64,000 nucleotides of DNA from Aporrectodea caliginosa (GCA_020284085.1 JACEVL010000130.1:4169576-4233575); one strand, 5' to 3'; numbered from the stretch's first letter, positions 22,744 to 35,214 are shown. Notes: generated by a model from the letters alone, not told the origin. Numbers and translations: made by a program.

Positions 22744-23798
22744 CATCTACATCACGCGGTCCAGTAGTCGAAAGTAAACCTATTGTTTTATATAGCGTAG
22801 AAAAGAGCGATTTAAAGGTGTGTAAACAGCATAACATAATTGAATCGTAGTATTCAGAGTTTAACGACATCTTGCGGCTGCCAGCGCCGTGAACATCGAG
22901 CTTACATCATTTTCTTAGGTTCGTAACAGTTCATTGATTAAACGAAATGGATCCAGAGTTTAACGACATCTTATGGCAACACAGAATATTACTTTGGCAT
23001 ATGATTACAGCTCTATTATAATTTTAATTATTATAATTTTATATTATATTGATAAAAGAAAGTTATTTGCTTAGTTACTGTTTAATGACATGGTGTCGTT
23101 ACAACGCGGAATAAGCGTTTACCTCCTTTCTCAAAGCTTAGGACTGGCACTGTCGTACGAGAGTAGCGGAGTTAAAGAATGTAATACAGTGAGGAGTGAC
23201 TGTAGGCCTTAGTGCGCAACGCCTCATATAGCGTTAAAAACAAGCGATTTAAAGGTGTGTAAACAGCATGACTTTAATTACATCGTTGTATTGAATTTTA
23301 ACGACATCTTGCGGATAAACCTACTAAGTTATCGTAGACCAGTGTTTTTCAACACTTTTGCCAGTGATGCAATCCTACACAAAATAGTAATTTTTTCACG
23401 CGTCCAATATTTCAAGAAATAAGATGCAACATTGTCTTCAAGTAATATTGTTAATTATTTTAACATAGAATCGTGTCTAGTTAGAACGACTAAAGAGGGT
23501 AAAGAATTCTGCTCATTTAAAATATCACTGATGCCTCTATTAAAGTGTAAGTGTTTTATCGTGTTAGTAGTGTTAACTTTTAAATTTCCTACAGGACTAT
23601 GAGATTTTTCACCTTATTTCAAAGTGCACCTCTCTAGATAAACCATGCTCAGGTACACCTGCTTAGGCCTAAATGTCAAACCATGGTGGCATGTATCGCC
23701 GAAGATATGCAATATATAAATAATTTAATTAAATTTAAAAATTACAAGTATAAAGGTTAAAAAAATTACATTGCAATTTAAAAAGAGAGCGTAAAAGA
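22744..23798 (+). repeat. Background repeat mosaic, hAT-like end near 23341
   Basis: Plus-oriented A near 22800 and 23240 and X near 22860, 22955 and 23290. At 23341 CAGTGTTTTTCAACAC resembles a hAT terminus, but no opposite end was found before 23800. No gene. Confidence 0.5.
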
Positions 23799-23802
23799 TT
23801 AA

Positions 23803-24565
23803 CCCATTAATGCCCAACTTTTTTGTTCTGTAAAATATTTTGATTTTTAGTTATTTGCAATGACTTTAGACCATATCTCCATTATTTTTGTTTATATTTC
23901 ACTTCCCCAAATTTTGTTCGCACTTTAAAGTTTGATCCCATATATGGGATTGTAGGCACGAACGATGGCGTCAACTGCTAGGGCAAACCATAGTGTAACA
24001 CTTACCAATTACACCAGTCAAAAAGATTTCATTGCGCTATTCGTGTTAAAGCTCTTCTGAACAAACATCTAAAAATGTTACTACAAAGCAAACAGTCTGA
24101 TTGCATTTTGCTCATCCTCAAAATCAGTCATATGGCAATAATCACTTCAGCTTCGTATGAAAATTTTCAAAACAGCCCACTTGCAGGCCGACGTTGCACT
24201 TCAGGCATTTCGACTTGGCCTTTCTTCCGCAAGCACTTCAGCTGTGTTGGGGTTGCTGTGTGGATAATGCTCTTACCCATTAAAGAGTACATCGACAGAT
24301 ACCCCCGGTACTCGGCGGTCAAACGGAACCCTGTGTCCCGTTGGACGTCCAATTGGCTGTCTGTAGTGTATCGCTGGATATAGACAGCCGTCAACATGAA
24401 TTGTTTACAAACGTGATGGCCATAGTACTGGGTACGGAATCATGCTCTCTTCGGTGCTCAGTTGCTCGTGTCCTTCTGACAGGGATTGTAGAGGAGAAAT
24501 CGTTCATTCATTGTCCACAGAAGAGGTCGAATTTGTATCCATTTTGTCACCAGCTGTAAGAAAAG
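23803..24565 (-). mobile_element. piggyBac-like element, decayed, one end visible
   Basis: The left boundary is TTAA at 23799-23802 followed by CCCATTAATGCCCAAC, a piggyBac-type terminus. A piggyBac transposase relic runs leftward on the minus strand toward this end, with about 320 bp of 3' non-coding DNA. No matching right terminus is visible before background repeat resumes near 24575, so the 5' part is lost. Confidence 0.75.
24130..24560 (-). pseudogene. piggyBac transposase relic
   Basis: Read from right to left, one frame gives IQIRPLLWTMNERFLLYNP. After a frameshift comes EQLSTEESMIPY, matching the piggyBac family pattern K-I-R-P-L-L...LSxDESMxPF around the first catalytic aspartate, here glutamate. 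Near the C-terminus KSKCLKCNVGLQVGCFENFH is the cysteine-rich zinc-binding tail of these transposases, followed by a stop near 24143. The central DDE core is deleted and stops break every frame, so it cannot be functional. The match of both ends, in order and on one strand, makes the family call firm. Confidence 0.85.
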
Positions 24566-26405
24566 TGTTGTGAGCTACATGTGTGGAGGAGGGCTCCCTC
24601 TAATCATCTCGTTACGACACATTTTCGTTAATCAGCAACTAACCAATCCACTTTGAACGTTTCCGAATTGTTTGGAACGGCCTTTGATTTCATAAGACGA
24701 CGTTACAATTTGGAATTATAATAGTAATTTAGAGTTGTCAAAACGGACCACAATACTATTCGTTTATGTTAGGTTAGGTTAGTGACTGTTTAACGACTAC
24801 TACTGCTGGTAATCGTTTCTTGCTTTAGAATATGTTTAAAGTATTTTAGGAGGTCATCTTTATGTCCATCTATAGTCACACTGAATCGCCATTAGGCTCT
24901 TCTTTTTCTTCTCTGTCAATAATTTATTTAGCTATTGTTTTGTTTACCTCGTTTGTAACCTCATTGGGTAGCAATATGATTCTATCGGTGGTAATGACAT
25001 GCCCTGGTTTTACCACATTCGCACATGATATTTCAATCGTTTTCATTTCACTTAAAACCTGAAAATTCACATCTCATTGACTTGTAAACGATTCATCACG
25101 CTAATTCATGAACACAAATAGTTATCTCATCTAACAGAACCGCTCGTTTGCTCTTACTTATAGGGCAAAACTATCACTTAATAGGAGGAGGGTGATGCCT
25201 CTCATCTTTGTCATGATGCATCGTCGTTTAAACGCAACTATCCAAAACCTAATCGAATAATGCTATGATCAGTTTGGACATCTTTAAATATAATTATAAT
25301 TATATGCTTCATAATTTCCTTCATTCGCAAGATCATGACGCACTTTCCTCATGAAAAACGTTTAATCTTAAACAATTTTTCTACTGAATCAAACGGCCTA
25401 TGTATATTCGTTTATTACACAAAACAGCAGGCCGTAGGTGTAAAATAACAGCTGAGAGCATGGCTACTTGTGGTTGGGTTAACTAGTACATGTTTCTATA
25501 TAACATTCTGATGCCCAAAGATTTGTGGCTAAATCTGGTAGAATTCCTTCACATTGGAATCCAATGGCGTATTGATGACGTCGATGTGAGTGCCCTGGCA
25601 GCCACAAGATGTCGTTACACGATGACTAAAAATAACTCGCGAAAAATATAGAGCTGGGGTTTTACAACTTTAAACGCAGACACCCTTAAAACGCGGTACT
25701 AAGGTTGATCACTCTGACACTGCCCTACCTGAACTCCGCAAACTCAGCCACATCCGTGCTTAGTGCCAGCCGATGCCAGTCCCAAGCCTGAATAAAGGAA
25801 GAGGGCGACGCTAATGGTATATGTTAATACACAGTGTCGTTAAACAGAAATACCTGAACTCCGCTACAACGTGTCCATGCCTTTGTGCCAGGCAGTGCCA
25901 GTCCCAAGCATGCATCTTAGTTGACATAAGATTCCCCTAATTATTGTTGCTCGACTCCTAATTATTCAACTGTGTAACCTGTAACTTGTAATTAGTTGCT
26001 TCTGTGACAACTGGAATTGTTGAATTAAACCAATATTGATTGATTGATTGTATTGTATTTTCATAAACATTTAGAATCTCACAGATTTCTCAATAAAAAC
26101 AGACGATTCAACGCTTTGTAGTGTCCGTTTAAAATATACAAAACCTTACTTATTTACTGTTTAACGACCACTGTGTGGTAACAAAGAACATTAGCGTCGC
26201 CCTCCTCCTTTATCCAGGCTTGGGACTGGCACTGTCAGGTTGCAAACAGTGGCGGAGTTAATATACATAACGGATGGATCCACAGTTTAACGGCAGCTTA
26301 TGATAACATAGGCCGTTTCTGCCGATAAAGATTAGTTTTGGCATATTACAGCTCTTCACTTATAAACTAATCATTTGTAACATATATAACCGCTCTGCTG
26401 CTTTT
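24566..26405. repeat. Background repeat mosaic
   Basis: No gene. Module C/X pairs in minus orientation near 25780-25850 and 25885-25915; A near 25280 and 25695; plus-oriented X/C near 26160-26250. At 25960-26050 GAATTAAACCAATATTGAT followed by TGATTGATTG looks like the 3' tail of an unidentified LINE or SINE. The segment ends in module D at 26390-26410, the target of the following LINE. Confidence 0.5.
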
Positions 26406-26410
26406 ACTTA

Positions 26411-28178
26411 CATAACATAACATAACATAACATAACAAGGGTTTTAAGTGGTTCAGAAGACGTTTAGTCTGTGTTAGAACCACTGGTATTAACCTGGAAC
26501 ATGATTAATAGCCCAATTTTCCTAGCTTCTTCTTAAAAGCTGTGATAGTGTCCACTGAGACAGTACTATCATCCAAACTATTCCACAAATCTACAACTCT
26601 TGCACTGAAGAATTTCTGCCCTAATCTCCCTTTTGGTTTCTTAAATAATTTATACCTATGTCCCCGAGTTGCCTTGTTTGGTGCTAATTCAAAACACTTC
26701 TCCTTCTGCACTGCCTCCTTTCCAGTAATAATCTTGTAGGCTTCAATTAGGTCTCCTCTGCTCCTCCTTCTCTCCAATGTTGTTAGTCCACACCTTTTCA
26801 ACCTTTCTTCATATCCCAAATCCTTGTAGCCCCGAATCATTTTTGTAGCTCTTCTTTGCACCTTCTCCAGTTTTTCCATGTCCTGTTTCAGGTAAGGACT
26901 CCACACGTGGATGCAGTATTCCAACTGTGGCCTAACCAGTGATTTGTATAGCCTCAATATTGTATCCTTATCTCGGGTGACTATTGTCCTTCTTATCATG
27001 CCTAAAGTAGAGTTAGCCTTTTTTGATGCTTCAGCACATTGCCTTGAGGGTTTTGCGCTCTTGTGCATAATCACTCCCAAGTCCCTTTCTTCCTCACTCA
27101 CTTTCAACACTATACCCCCCATTTCATATTGCAAATGTGAGAAGTATTGTAAGTATCACAAAACGAGCAGAACTGGAATTGTATGCAGATAACGAGTCAC
27201 CCGACATAATTGGAATAGCAGAGTCATGGACAAAACCGGAAATCACAGATAGCGAACTAGCTCTAGATGGATACAGATTATTTAGAAAGGACAGAGCTAA
27301 CCAGAAATCAGTGGGACATGGGGCTGGAGGGGTTTTGCTATATGTTAAGAGCAATATTAATGCAGTGGAGAGAGGGGATATGAGCAATGAGACCTTCAAG
27401 GAGAGCATCTGGTGTGAAATTCAAATAAACAGGTCTAAGATACTGGTGGGAGTTTGCTACAGGGTACCAGATGCCACCGACGAAGCTGATCAAGGGATGT
27501 GCAAACTCCTGGAATTGGCTAATAAGGAAACATCCGTGATCATGGGAGACTTCAACTACCATATTGATTGGGAAAAACTGGAAGGCGAGAGACAAAAAGA
27601 TAGGATATTCTTGGATTTTATTGATGCGAGCTTTATGCAACAGCATGTTATGGAGCCAACCAGAGGAGACAACATTTTGGACCTAGTCATAACAACTGAA
27701 GAAAATATGGTAGAAAATATGAGTGTGGGGGAGCATTTTAGCACTAGTGATCATCAGGTTATCAGATGGGAATTAGTCATGGAACAAACCCAGGAAGCCA
27801 AAGCGTATGTGAAAAGACCCAACTTCTTTAAGGCTGACTATGAATTAGTGAGGGAAAGACTGAAGGAAAAGGATTTGGAATCTGCAGTAAGGGGTTTGGG
27901 AGTGAACGATGCATGGAAGAAGTTTAATGAAGTTATGAAAGAGATTATTGAGGAGAACATACCCAAGCACAAAAGGACCAACAAGAAGAGGCCATGGGTA
28001 ACACGCGAGGTTCAAAGAAAGAGAAGGGCAAAGAACAAAGCTTGGAAGAATTTTCAGCAGTTGAAGAAGGAAAGAAAGAATGTTCTGGATTGTGACTATG
28101 TTGCACGACTTGAGAAATCAAAAGCAAAGTATGTGAATAAAAGAAACATCTGCAATAATGCAAACAGGCAAGCAATAA
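26411..28178 (-). mobile_element. CR1-like LINE with inverted 5' part
   Basis: The insertion is flanked by ACTTA at 26406-26410 and 28179-28183. Its 3' end is on the left: five TTATG units on the minus strand at 26411-26437, then the RT C-terminal half on the minus strand up to about 27134. There the orientation flips and an endonuclease-coding part runs on the plus strand to the right flank. The RT core is missing. The arrangement (3' part in sense, internal upstream part inverted, shared short duplication) is that produced by twin priming. The flanks join to restore a module D phrase, CTTTTACTTATAGGGCGAAT, found elsewhere. Confidence 0.92.
26505..27134 (-). pseudogene. CR1-like RT C-terminal region
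   Basis: This is an uninterrupted minus frame of 209 residues. It starts in the thumb region (EMGGIVLKVSEEERDLGVIM) and continues through LYKSLVRPQLEYCIHVWSPY, LEKVQRRATKMIRGYKDLGY, ERRRSRGDLIEAYKIITGKE, TRGHRYKLFKKPKGRLGQKF and FFSARVVDLWNSLDD to a stop. These blocks are characteristic of CR1-group ORF2 C-termini. The catalytic FADD region is absent because of the twin-priming deletion. The lack of stops suggests a recent insertion. Confidence 0.9.
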
Positions 28179-28186
28179 ACTTATAG
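27137..28186 (+). pseudogene. CR1-like AP endonuclease domain, inverted
   Basis: An open frame of 349 residues on the opposite strand to its partner. It holds an apurinic/apyrimidinic-type endonuclease: SPDIIGIAESW (catalytic E), GVLLYVKSNI, VGVCYRVP, IMGDFNYHIDW and the C-terminal SDHQVIRW. A basic linker with KRPWVTREVQRKRRAKNKAW follows. The LINE frame ends at a TAG formed by the target duplication itself at 28184-28186, so the stop is fortuitous. The first residue is only an ORF artefact; the domain lacks the true N-terminus. Confidence 0.92.
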
Positions 28187-28221
28187 GGCGAATATCATAC
28201 TTAAAAGAGGTGTGTAATTAT

Positions 28222-28370
28222 TTGTGGGTTGGTAGACCGCTCGTCACGCCGGCGCCCCGGGTTCGCTTCCCGGTCGGGTCGGTTTATCAGAGATTAATTT
28301 CTCGGATCTTTACTGCGGGTGGCTCGGTCGCAATTTAAACGTGGAGTACGAGGTTGCTTTCTGCCTCCGA
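28222..28370 (+). mobile_element. tRNA-derived SINE (family S2), copy 1, 5' truncated
   Basis: Begins in the tRNA-like head (GTGGGTTGGTAG), with a B-box region GGGTTCGCTTCCCGG, then TTATCAGAGATTAATTTCTC and TTTACTGCGGGTGGCTCGG, ending near ACGTGGAGTACGAGG. The copy at 41028-41172 is the same family in the opposite orientation and keeps the A box. Confidence 0.8.
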
Positions 28371-29084
28371 CACTAATCATCTTCGATATGAAAAAGTGTC
28401 GTTAAGCCGAAACAATTTATTTTATTTGTGAACCGATCGTACCGCCAGTTTGTTATAACTGTGGAAAAAGATATTTACAGGTGTCTTAACATCTTCATGT
28501 ACATTTGCTAGGTAGTCAACTCCGCCACTGCTCGTATTCTGGTTGTGCCAGTCCCAAGCCTAAATATAGGAGGAGGGCGACGCTAATAACCTTTGTTATC
28601 ACACAGTGTCGTTAAATTCAAACTACTTCTACATATCTATATCTTACGCAAAATATAATTGTTTAATTTGCGTAAGATAGGCCCATCACTTATATTGGAG
28701 TACATCATAGATGTCATTAACTGTATTATTTTCTGTCGTTAAACAATGAATACTAATAACATTGTAAAGTTCTGTTTTACACCTTTAAATGGTGTCTTTC
28801 GCATGCTCTGAATTCATTTTCACTGCAGTGCACATAAAAATGTATGTGCTCAAATTTTCGCAAACAGCCTTTGATGTCATACGACGACGATGAACTTTGG
28901 AATAATAATAGTTCGCTCAAAAATGAAAAACGACGTTTTAACGGAATATGTTAACGGTCCCGGCAGCCACAAGATGTCGGTAAACACAGGATACTACTAA
29001 AATACAACGATTTGCTTAGACACCCTTAAACTGCTTTCCATCGACGCTATATATTTGAAATTTTTGCTCAATTGAGATGGACGC
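28371..29084 (-). repeat. Background repeat mosaic
   Basis: Minus-oriented units: C near 28545-28590, X near 28730, A near 28775 (ACACCTTTAAATGGTGTC), then X near 28960 and A near 29005. No gene. This is the left flank of the big I-type LINE. Confidence 0.55.
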
Positions 29085-29489
29085 TGGACGCTGGACGCTG
29101 GACGCCATTTTGAATCGAAAATTTTGTCAAATATCTCTTTATAAAGTTTGTTTCGATAAACTCAGGATTTGACTTTCGCGAATTTTTGAATGAAACAAGG
29201 ACGAGGATGCCTTTCAAAGATTTTATTAGTTAAATCTGTGATTTTCGAAAGGCTACGAAAGGTTTTTAGACTGAGAAAAATGGCGTCGTCTGTTCGTCAT
29301 TGTTGTAAATAAGCATAAGGACGCGTTAGTTCACTGGTGAATCGTTTGGTTTCGGATTTATTTCTACCAGGTGAAATACGTTTATCCTTCGATTATCCTT
29401 ACGATATCCTTATGGATAATATACGGGATGTTATCATTGAAAATAAACATTAATAATACACCGACAAAATCAAACATGCAAAGAGGAAA

Positions 29490-32468
29490 CTGTAGGCTAA
29501 GCGTCCTCTAGACACATCGTCTAGTTCTTCAAATTCAGCTGACTCTTCCTTAAACATGTCAATTAACAAAACTCTGGAAGAAGAATCAAAAATCGGGGAC
29601 GATATGATCATTCCTACCGCTGGCGATTTAACATATGAAATTTCATATACAACTAATGGCGAAGAAAATGAAGGGTCTGGCGATCTGGGTCACTTCGCTT
29701 CTAGCTCGATGTCAAAACCTCGGAAGGCAAACATCATACAAAATCAGTCAATAAACGAAACTCTCGACGATTCAAGAACCGGGGGTGATATGATCATTAC
29801 AACCGCTGACGATATCTTATCTGGAATTTCGAAGGCTACTGATAGTCAAGAAAATGAAGGGTCTGGCGATCTGGGTTTCGCTCCTAGTTTGCTATTAAAA
29901 CCTCGAAAGGTCAACGTTATAAAAGAAACACAAAACGAATCCGTGGAGGTGCGAAGGTCTCAATCCATCGACAGCAGTCAGTCTAGAGTATCAAATGAAG
30001 TGACAAAGGAGCTTTTGTTAAAGACGACGCCAACTTTGCAGAAACAAATACAACAGTTAAATCAACAGAGCAAGAAAAAAGCTGGTAAGAAGAGCCACAA
30101 GCATTCTAAAAAGAAAATGAAATTTAAAAGTGATGTTAGTGTTAAAAATGATGTTGATGTTAGTCCTAAAAATGATTTTGATAACACAAGTAGGATTGAT
30201 CATAAGATTGACACTGTGCATGAGAATGTTCAAAAGAATAATTTTGAGATTGAGCATAAAAATTATCATGATGGTCATGCTGATCATGAGAGTGTCACTC
30301 ATGAGAATGTTCAAAAGACTGTTGAAGATGATAATATTGATGGTGTTGAACATAAAAGTGATTACAAGAATGAGATTATTCAAAATCTGAGTCCATCTGA
30401 TGTGATGGATGATATTGATATAGAAAATGTCTTTGTAATTAAGGATGTTTTAACTTCTCAATCAAAACTTGAATCAAGTGTCACACTTGGCAATATGGAC
30501 CCTAGACCAAAGGAGACAAAACCCAAAACCGCAGCCCAAATAGAAGAACAGACATTGAGAAGTCAGAACAGATATTCTGTCCGTGATATGCCTGAAATAA
30601 CTGTTGAATCAAATACACTGTTAGAAAGTAGTGATAACATAAACACAAATAATGCTTCTAAACCTGTTGATAGTAAGGTAAATGGTAGGCAGGAACGGTC
30701 AAAAAACACACCTTTAGAGAAGGGTCAAACCCGCCCTCCATTGACAGAAGAACAGAAGATTAGATTTCAAAACAACTTGTCTAGGACAGTTTTTGTTACT
30801 AGTGAAGCAAATATATTACATAAACTTTTCCGAACTAAACCTGTACAGTTATTTAAAGAAATTGCTGCACAAGCAGGAGGCGATGTTATTCAAACAGTAC
30901 GCATAGACAAAGGCCTGCGAATACTGACACAAAATGAAGCACAGAAAAATAAACTTTTAAAATTAACAAACCTCTGTGGATCAAATGTTACTGTTAGTTT
31001 ACCCTATTCCATATCAAAACCCCGTCATTCTTTCCAGTGTGATTTTCCTTACAGATTTTATTTTAGTTATAGTTATAGTTATAGTTAATGATTTTTTATT
31101 TTAGTTATAGTTATAGTTATAGTTAGTATTATTTTTTAGTTATAGTTATAGTTATAGTTAATGGATTTTTATTTTAGTTAATTTTAGTTACTACTTAGTT
31201 ACAATAATTAAGTCTATTAGCAAAATTGTGCGTATTAATACGCTGTTTCACAATTTACTCAGAGCTATGAAAACCTTTGAAGCATGGGTACATTCAGCTT
31301 CATCAATACACGAGTTTCCAAAGTAACTGACAAATTTCACAATAAAAATTTCGCATTTTTCGTTCTCATTTATGTCGAATCGTCCATATTGCACTTCCTA
31401 TTTTTATTTTTTGTATTAACGAAAATAAAGATGAATTTTCGTTAGTGTTATTTTCGTTATAGTTATAGTTATAGTTAATGATATTTTTTAGTTATAGTTA
31501 TAGTTATCGTTAACGAAATCATTTTATTTTCGTTAACGAACATTTTCGTTATCGTTATCGTTAACTAAAATCACACTGATTCTTTCCAAGTTCAAAAGGA
31601 AGTTGCATTTCTGGTAAAAGGGGTGGTATATGGAATTGAGGAGACTGATGAAAATCTGTCCGAGCTGGCCAAAGCCATTGGAGCAGTTCAGGTCAAAAGG
31701 ATTGGAAATCCTGAAACTAGTAAAACAACGTTAATCACATTTTCACAAGGAATGGACTTACCACCTTTCATTCATGCCTTTGGCCGAAGATTCAAAGTTC
31801 ATAATTACATACCAAAGCCAATGAGATGTGATAATTGTCAACTTTTTTGTCACACCAGGTCGCAATGCCCTAATTCTGTTATATGCAGTCGTTGTAGTGA
31901 AAACCATTTATATAAGGATTGTCCTAATCAAGACATCAAGAGGTGTATAAATTGCCATGGGAATCATAGCGCTGCTCATAAAGGATGCCCTGAATACATT
32001 AAGACCCATACAATTTTAAAAATCAGGGCTGTACAAAAGGTATCTTATGCAGAGGCAGCCAAAAGATATGGTGATCAAAGCGAGACCATGGTAAAAGAGA
32101 CTGACAGACAACCTATGCCAGCTTCAGTCACGTCAAATGATTGTAATAACATAAACAACAGTGAAAATAGTTCTGATGATCAGTTTGTAGAAAACACTAA
32201 ACCAGTCCATACATCTGATGAAAATACTAAAGAATTCCTAAATTTTGATTTCAATAATTATAAGGCAATAAATGTGGTTCAAACAAAGAAAACCAATATT
32301 GACGAATATGATGATCTGTCATGTAAACTTATGACATTTGTTCTGGGTGTTCTAGCATCAATTGACAAGTCCAAAAACAGAGATGAAGCCAAAGATCTTA
32401 TTTGTGGTGGGGCTTCAGATTTCCTTTTTGAAGGCGAAATCAAATTCAAATGGAAAAACACGAAATAA
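29490..32468 (+). pseudogene. I-type LINE ORF1 (gag-like, CCHC knuckles)
   Basis: The main frame opens at 29556 and is 493 residues long to the hAT MITE at 31035. After the MITE and its duplication it continues in the same frame from 31587 to 32468. The true start is probably upstream: 29493-29555 reads KRPLDTSSSSSNSADSSLN in frame, as in the relative at 11371, but a small indel disconnects the likely ATG near 29476. The N-terminal half is acidic, repetitive and probably disordered, with a lysine-rich patch (KKKAGKKSHKHSKKKMK). The C-terminal part has an RRM-like region and three zinc knuckles (CDNCQLFCHTRSQC, CSRCSENHLYKDC, CINCHGNH...C) that would bind element RNA in the ribonucleoprotein. 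Confidence 0.85.
31035..31578. mobile_element. hAT-like MITE in LINE ORF1, 544 bp (family H1)
   Basis: Terminal inverted repeats CAGTGTGATTTT match 12 of 12. The duplication ATTCTTTC lies at 31027-31034 and 31579-31586. Both subterminal regions are arrays of a GTTATA hexamer. Removing the element and one duplication restores the ORF1 frame exactly (SFQVQKEVAF across the join). An 8-bp duplication and CAGTG ends fit hAT. A second copy lies at 50839-52298. Confidence 0.93.
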
Positions 32469-32520
32469 TTATTTTAAAAAAATATTTTAAAAAAAACTTT
32501 TAAATGTACATTGTTTCTTT

Positions 32521-35210
32521 ATGATGGCTATTGTTATCGCACATTGGAATGTACGTGGCATTAGAGCAAATCTATATCAGCTTAAAAACTATTTAAATCA
32601 ATCAAAACATTTACCAGACATTATATGTCTGCAAGAAACATTTTTAAAAGAAAAAAATCAAACACCGGCATTTGACAATTATAATGTTATTAGAAAAGAT
32701 AATACTAAGCACAGTAGGGGGGACTAGCCACTATGATTAAAACTGGAATTAGTTTCACATTATTGGACATAGATCAAATAAATAATGTCGAAATTTTGGG
32801 CATAAAAATTAAAACTGAAAATGGTCATTTGGAAATTATAAATACATATATTAATCCAGAAAATAAATTAGCTAAAACCGAAATTGAAAAAATTTTCCCA
32901 CTTAAAAGAGCCATAATTCTAGGAGACTTAAATGCTCATTGTAAAAGCTGGGGATGCACAAATGCCAACGAAAGAGGTCAGATTTTAGAAGAAATTCTTG
33001 ATGATAAACAATTGACTGTTTTAAATACTGGACAGCCCACACGTATACCTCCTATAAATTCCAAAAATCGTTCAGTCATAGACTTGTCGATTGTAACAAA
33101 AGAATTAGCCTTAAATTGTAAACACTATGTTACTAATAATAGCATGGGTTCAGATCACTATTTGTGTAACATTATTGTTAACGAAGATGTCAAAATAGAA
33201 CCTAACATGAGCATGCATCTGTGGAATTTGAAGAAAGCCGACTGGAAAGAATTTAAGAAAAATAGTCAATTTTATGTAACTGATGGTCTAATCGATGAAA
33301 ACAATAATGATACTTTTAAAAACATTGTTGAATCTTTCACGTCATTAGCTAATGAAACATTACCTTGTAAGAAAAGGTATTATAATAACAACAATCAAGG
33401 GAGGAAGAAACATAGGCCCAATCCTTTCTGGAATAACAAGTGCACCGAAGCCATCTTTAATAGAAATAAAGCTAGGAATAAGGCCATAAAATCAAAGGAT
33501 TTGAAAGATTATGTAGAATATAAACACCAGGAGGCAGTAGTAAGGGTGACTTTAAAATCAGAAGCAAAAGCTAGTTGGGAAAACTACTGCTCTGAATTGA
33601 CTGACCAGACAAAATTGGGAGTAGTGTGGGACATGGCTCGACGCATGAATTGCATAGCACCTTACAAATCCATCCCAACTTTAAAGTCTAATGGGATAAC
33701 TGCAGAAAATAACTTAGAAAAATCTAATTTATTAGCACAAATGTATGCAGAAACAAGTAGTAACAAAAATTATAATCCAAAATTTGTAGAGTACTTAAAA
33801 TGTGTCAAAAATGAACACAACGTTGCTCCCTTAGATAACTTACCAGGTTTAGAAGATACTGAAGCTCTTAACGTAAATTTTTCACTCAAAGAATTGAAAT
33901 ATGCCATTTCTAATTCTAAATGTTGCAAATCGCCAGGCGATGACAAAATTCCATATGAATTTCTTAAGCATTTACACAGACATGCTCTTAGTATATTGTT
34001 AGCTTTTTACAACAAGATCTGGTCAGAAAGTAAATTACCGGATGATTGGCATCATGCAATCATCTTGCCCCTTCTCAAGCCAAATAAAAATTCTGCTAGT
34101 CCTGATTCATATAGACCAATATCACTGACATCAACCATTTGTAAAGTCATGGAGAGACTTGTAACAAATAGATTACAGTGGTATGTGGAGAAAAATAATC
34201 TGATTTCAAAAAATCAGTCAGGCTTCAGAAAACACAAAAGTACCATTGACCAAATTCTTAAATTGCAGGATAGCATCTTCAAAAAACTAAAGAATAAAGA
34301 AGACGTATTGGCTATCTTTATTGATTTTGAGCGTGCATATGACATGCTTCATGTTCCTACACTGTTGAAAAAGCTTTTAAGTATGGGAATAATTGGAAAA
34401 ACTTATGATTGGATAGTAAACTTTTTATCCAACAGAACATTTCAAGTCAAAATTGGATCTTCCTTATCTGACAAATACTCCTTAGAAAATGGTACACCTC
34501 AGGGAGCCGTTATATCAAGCTTATTATTTCTTATTATGATAAATGATATACCTCAAGGGTTGGATGGGGTAGAGATGACTTTGTTTGCTGATGACAGCTC
34601 CATCTATGCAGGCCACCGAAATCATAATAAATTACAAAACAGAATCCAGTTGTCCTTAAATGCAATAGATAAATGGTGTAATAAGAATGGTTTTAAAATA
34701 TCAATCAGTAAAACAGTAGGGGTTTTGTTTACTAAGAAACGTAAGATATCAAATATTAAAATAAAAGTTGGGAATGAGCCCATTAAAATTGAAAAAAACA
34801 GCTAAGTTCCTTGGCGTAATATTTGATCATAGACTATCATGGAAACCGCATATAGAATATGTGATAACTAAGTGTAAAAATCGCATGAACCTTATGAGAG
34901 CAGTATCTGGTAACCATTGGGGAGCTTCAAAGAAAGCCCTACTTCATATCTATAGGGCACTTATTAGATCAGTAATTGATTATGGTGATGCAGCTTATTC
35001 TTCAGCCCCTCAGTCATATCTAGATAAGTTATCCTCTATTCAAACAGAGGCATTACGATTATGTTGTGGTGCTGCCAAAGGTACTCCCGCAACAGCACTT
35101 CAAAATGAGTGCGGTGAGCTGCCCCTACAAATGAGAAGATTGCAAAATTCCCTTAAAACCTCCTTAGCGTTTCATTTTCTCCCAGAAAAACGAGCCAAAA
35201 ACGTTGCATT
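32521..35210 (+). pseudogene. I-type LINE ORF2, endonuclease and reverse transcriptase
   Basis: The AP endonuclease starts at 32521 (IAHWNVRG, then CLQET with the catalytic E). A one-base loss in a run of six G at about 32715-32720 shifts the frame; the second part from 32733 carries ILGDLNAHCKSWG and GSDHYLCN. The RT follows with RPISLTSTICKVMERL, motif A IFIDFERAYD, GTPQGAVISSLLFL and catalytic FADD near 34590. A second frameshift in an A-run at about 34793-34799 moves to the frame opening at 34768, which holds KFLGVIFDHRLSW, YGDAAYSSAP and LQNECGELPLQMRR. The frame then runs into the minisatellite near 35210. Apart from two homopolymer indels the catalytic residues seem intact. Confidence 0.9.
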
Positions 35211-35214
35211 GTTT

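Noticed and set aside
24764..24780. TTAGGTTAGG as telomere-like repeat
   Set aside because: Only two to three imperfect units and no TTAGGG array; chance similarity inside background repeat.
27338..28175. Minus-strand ORFs opposite the endonuclease
   Set aside because: They are shadows of the plus-strand CR1 endonuclease frame, which has all expected motifs.
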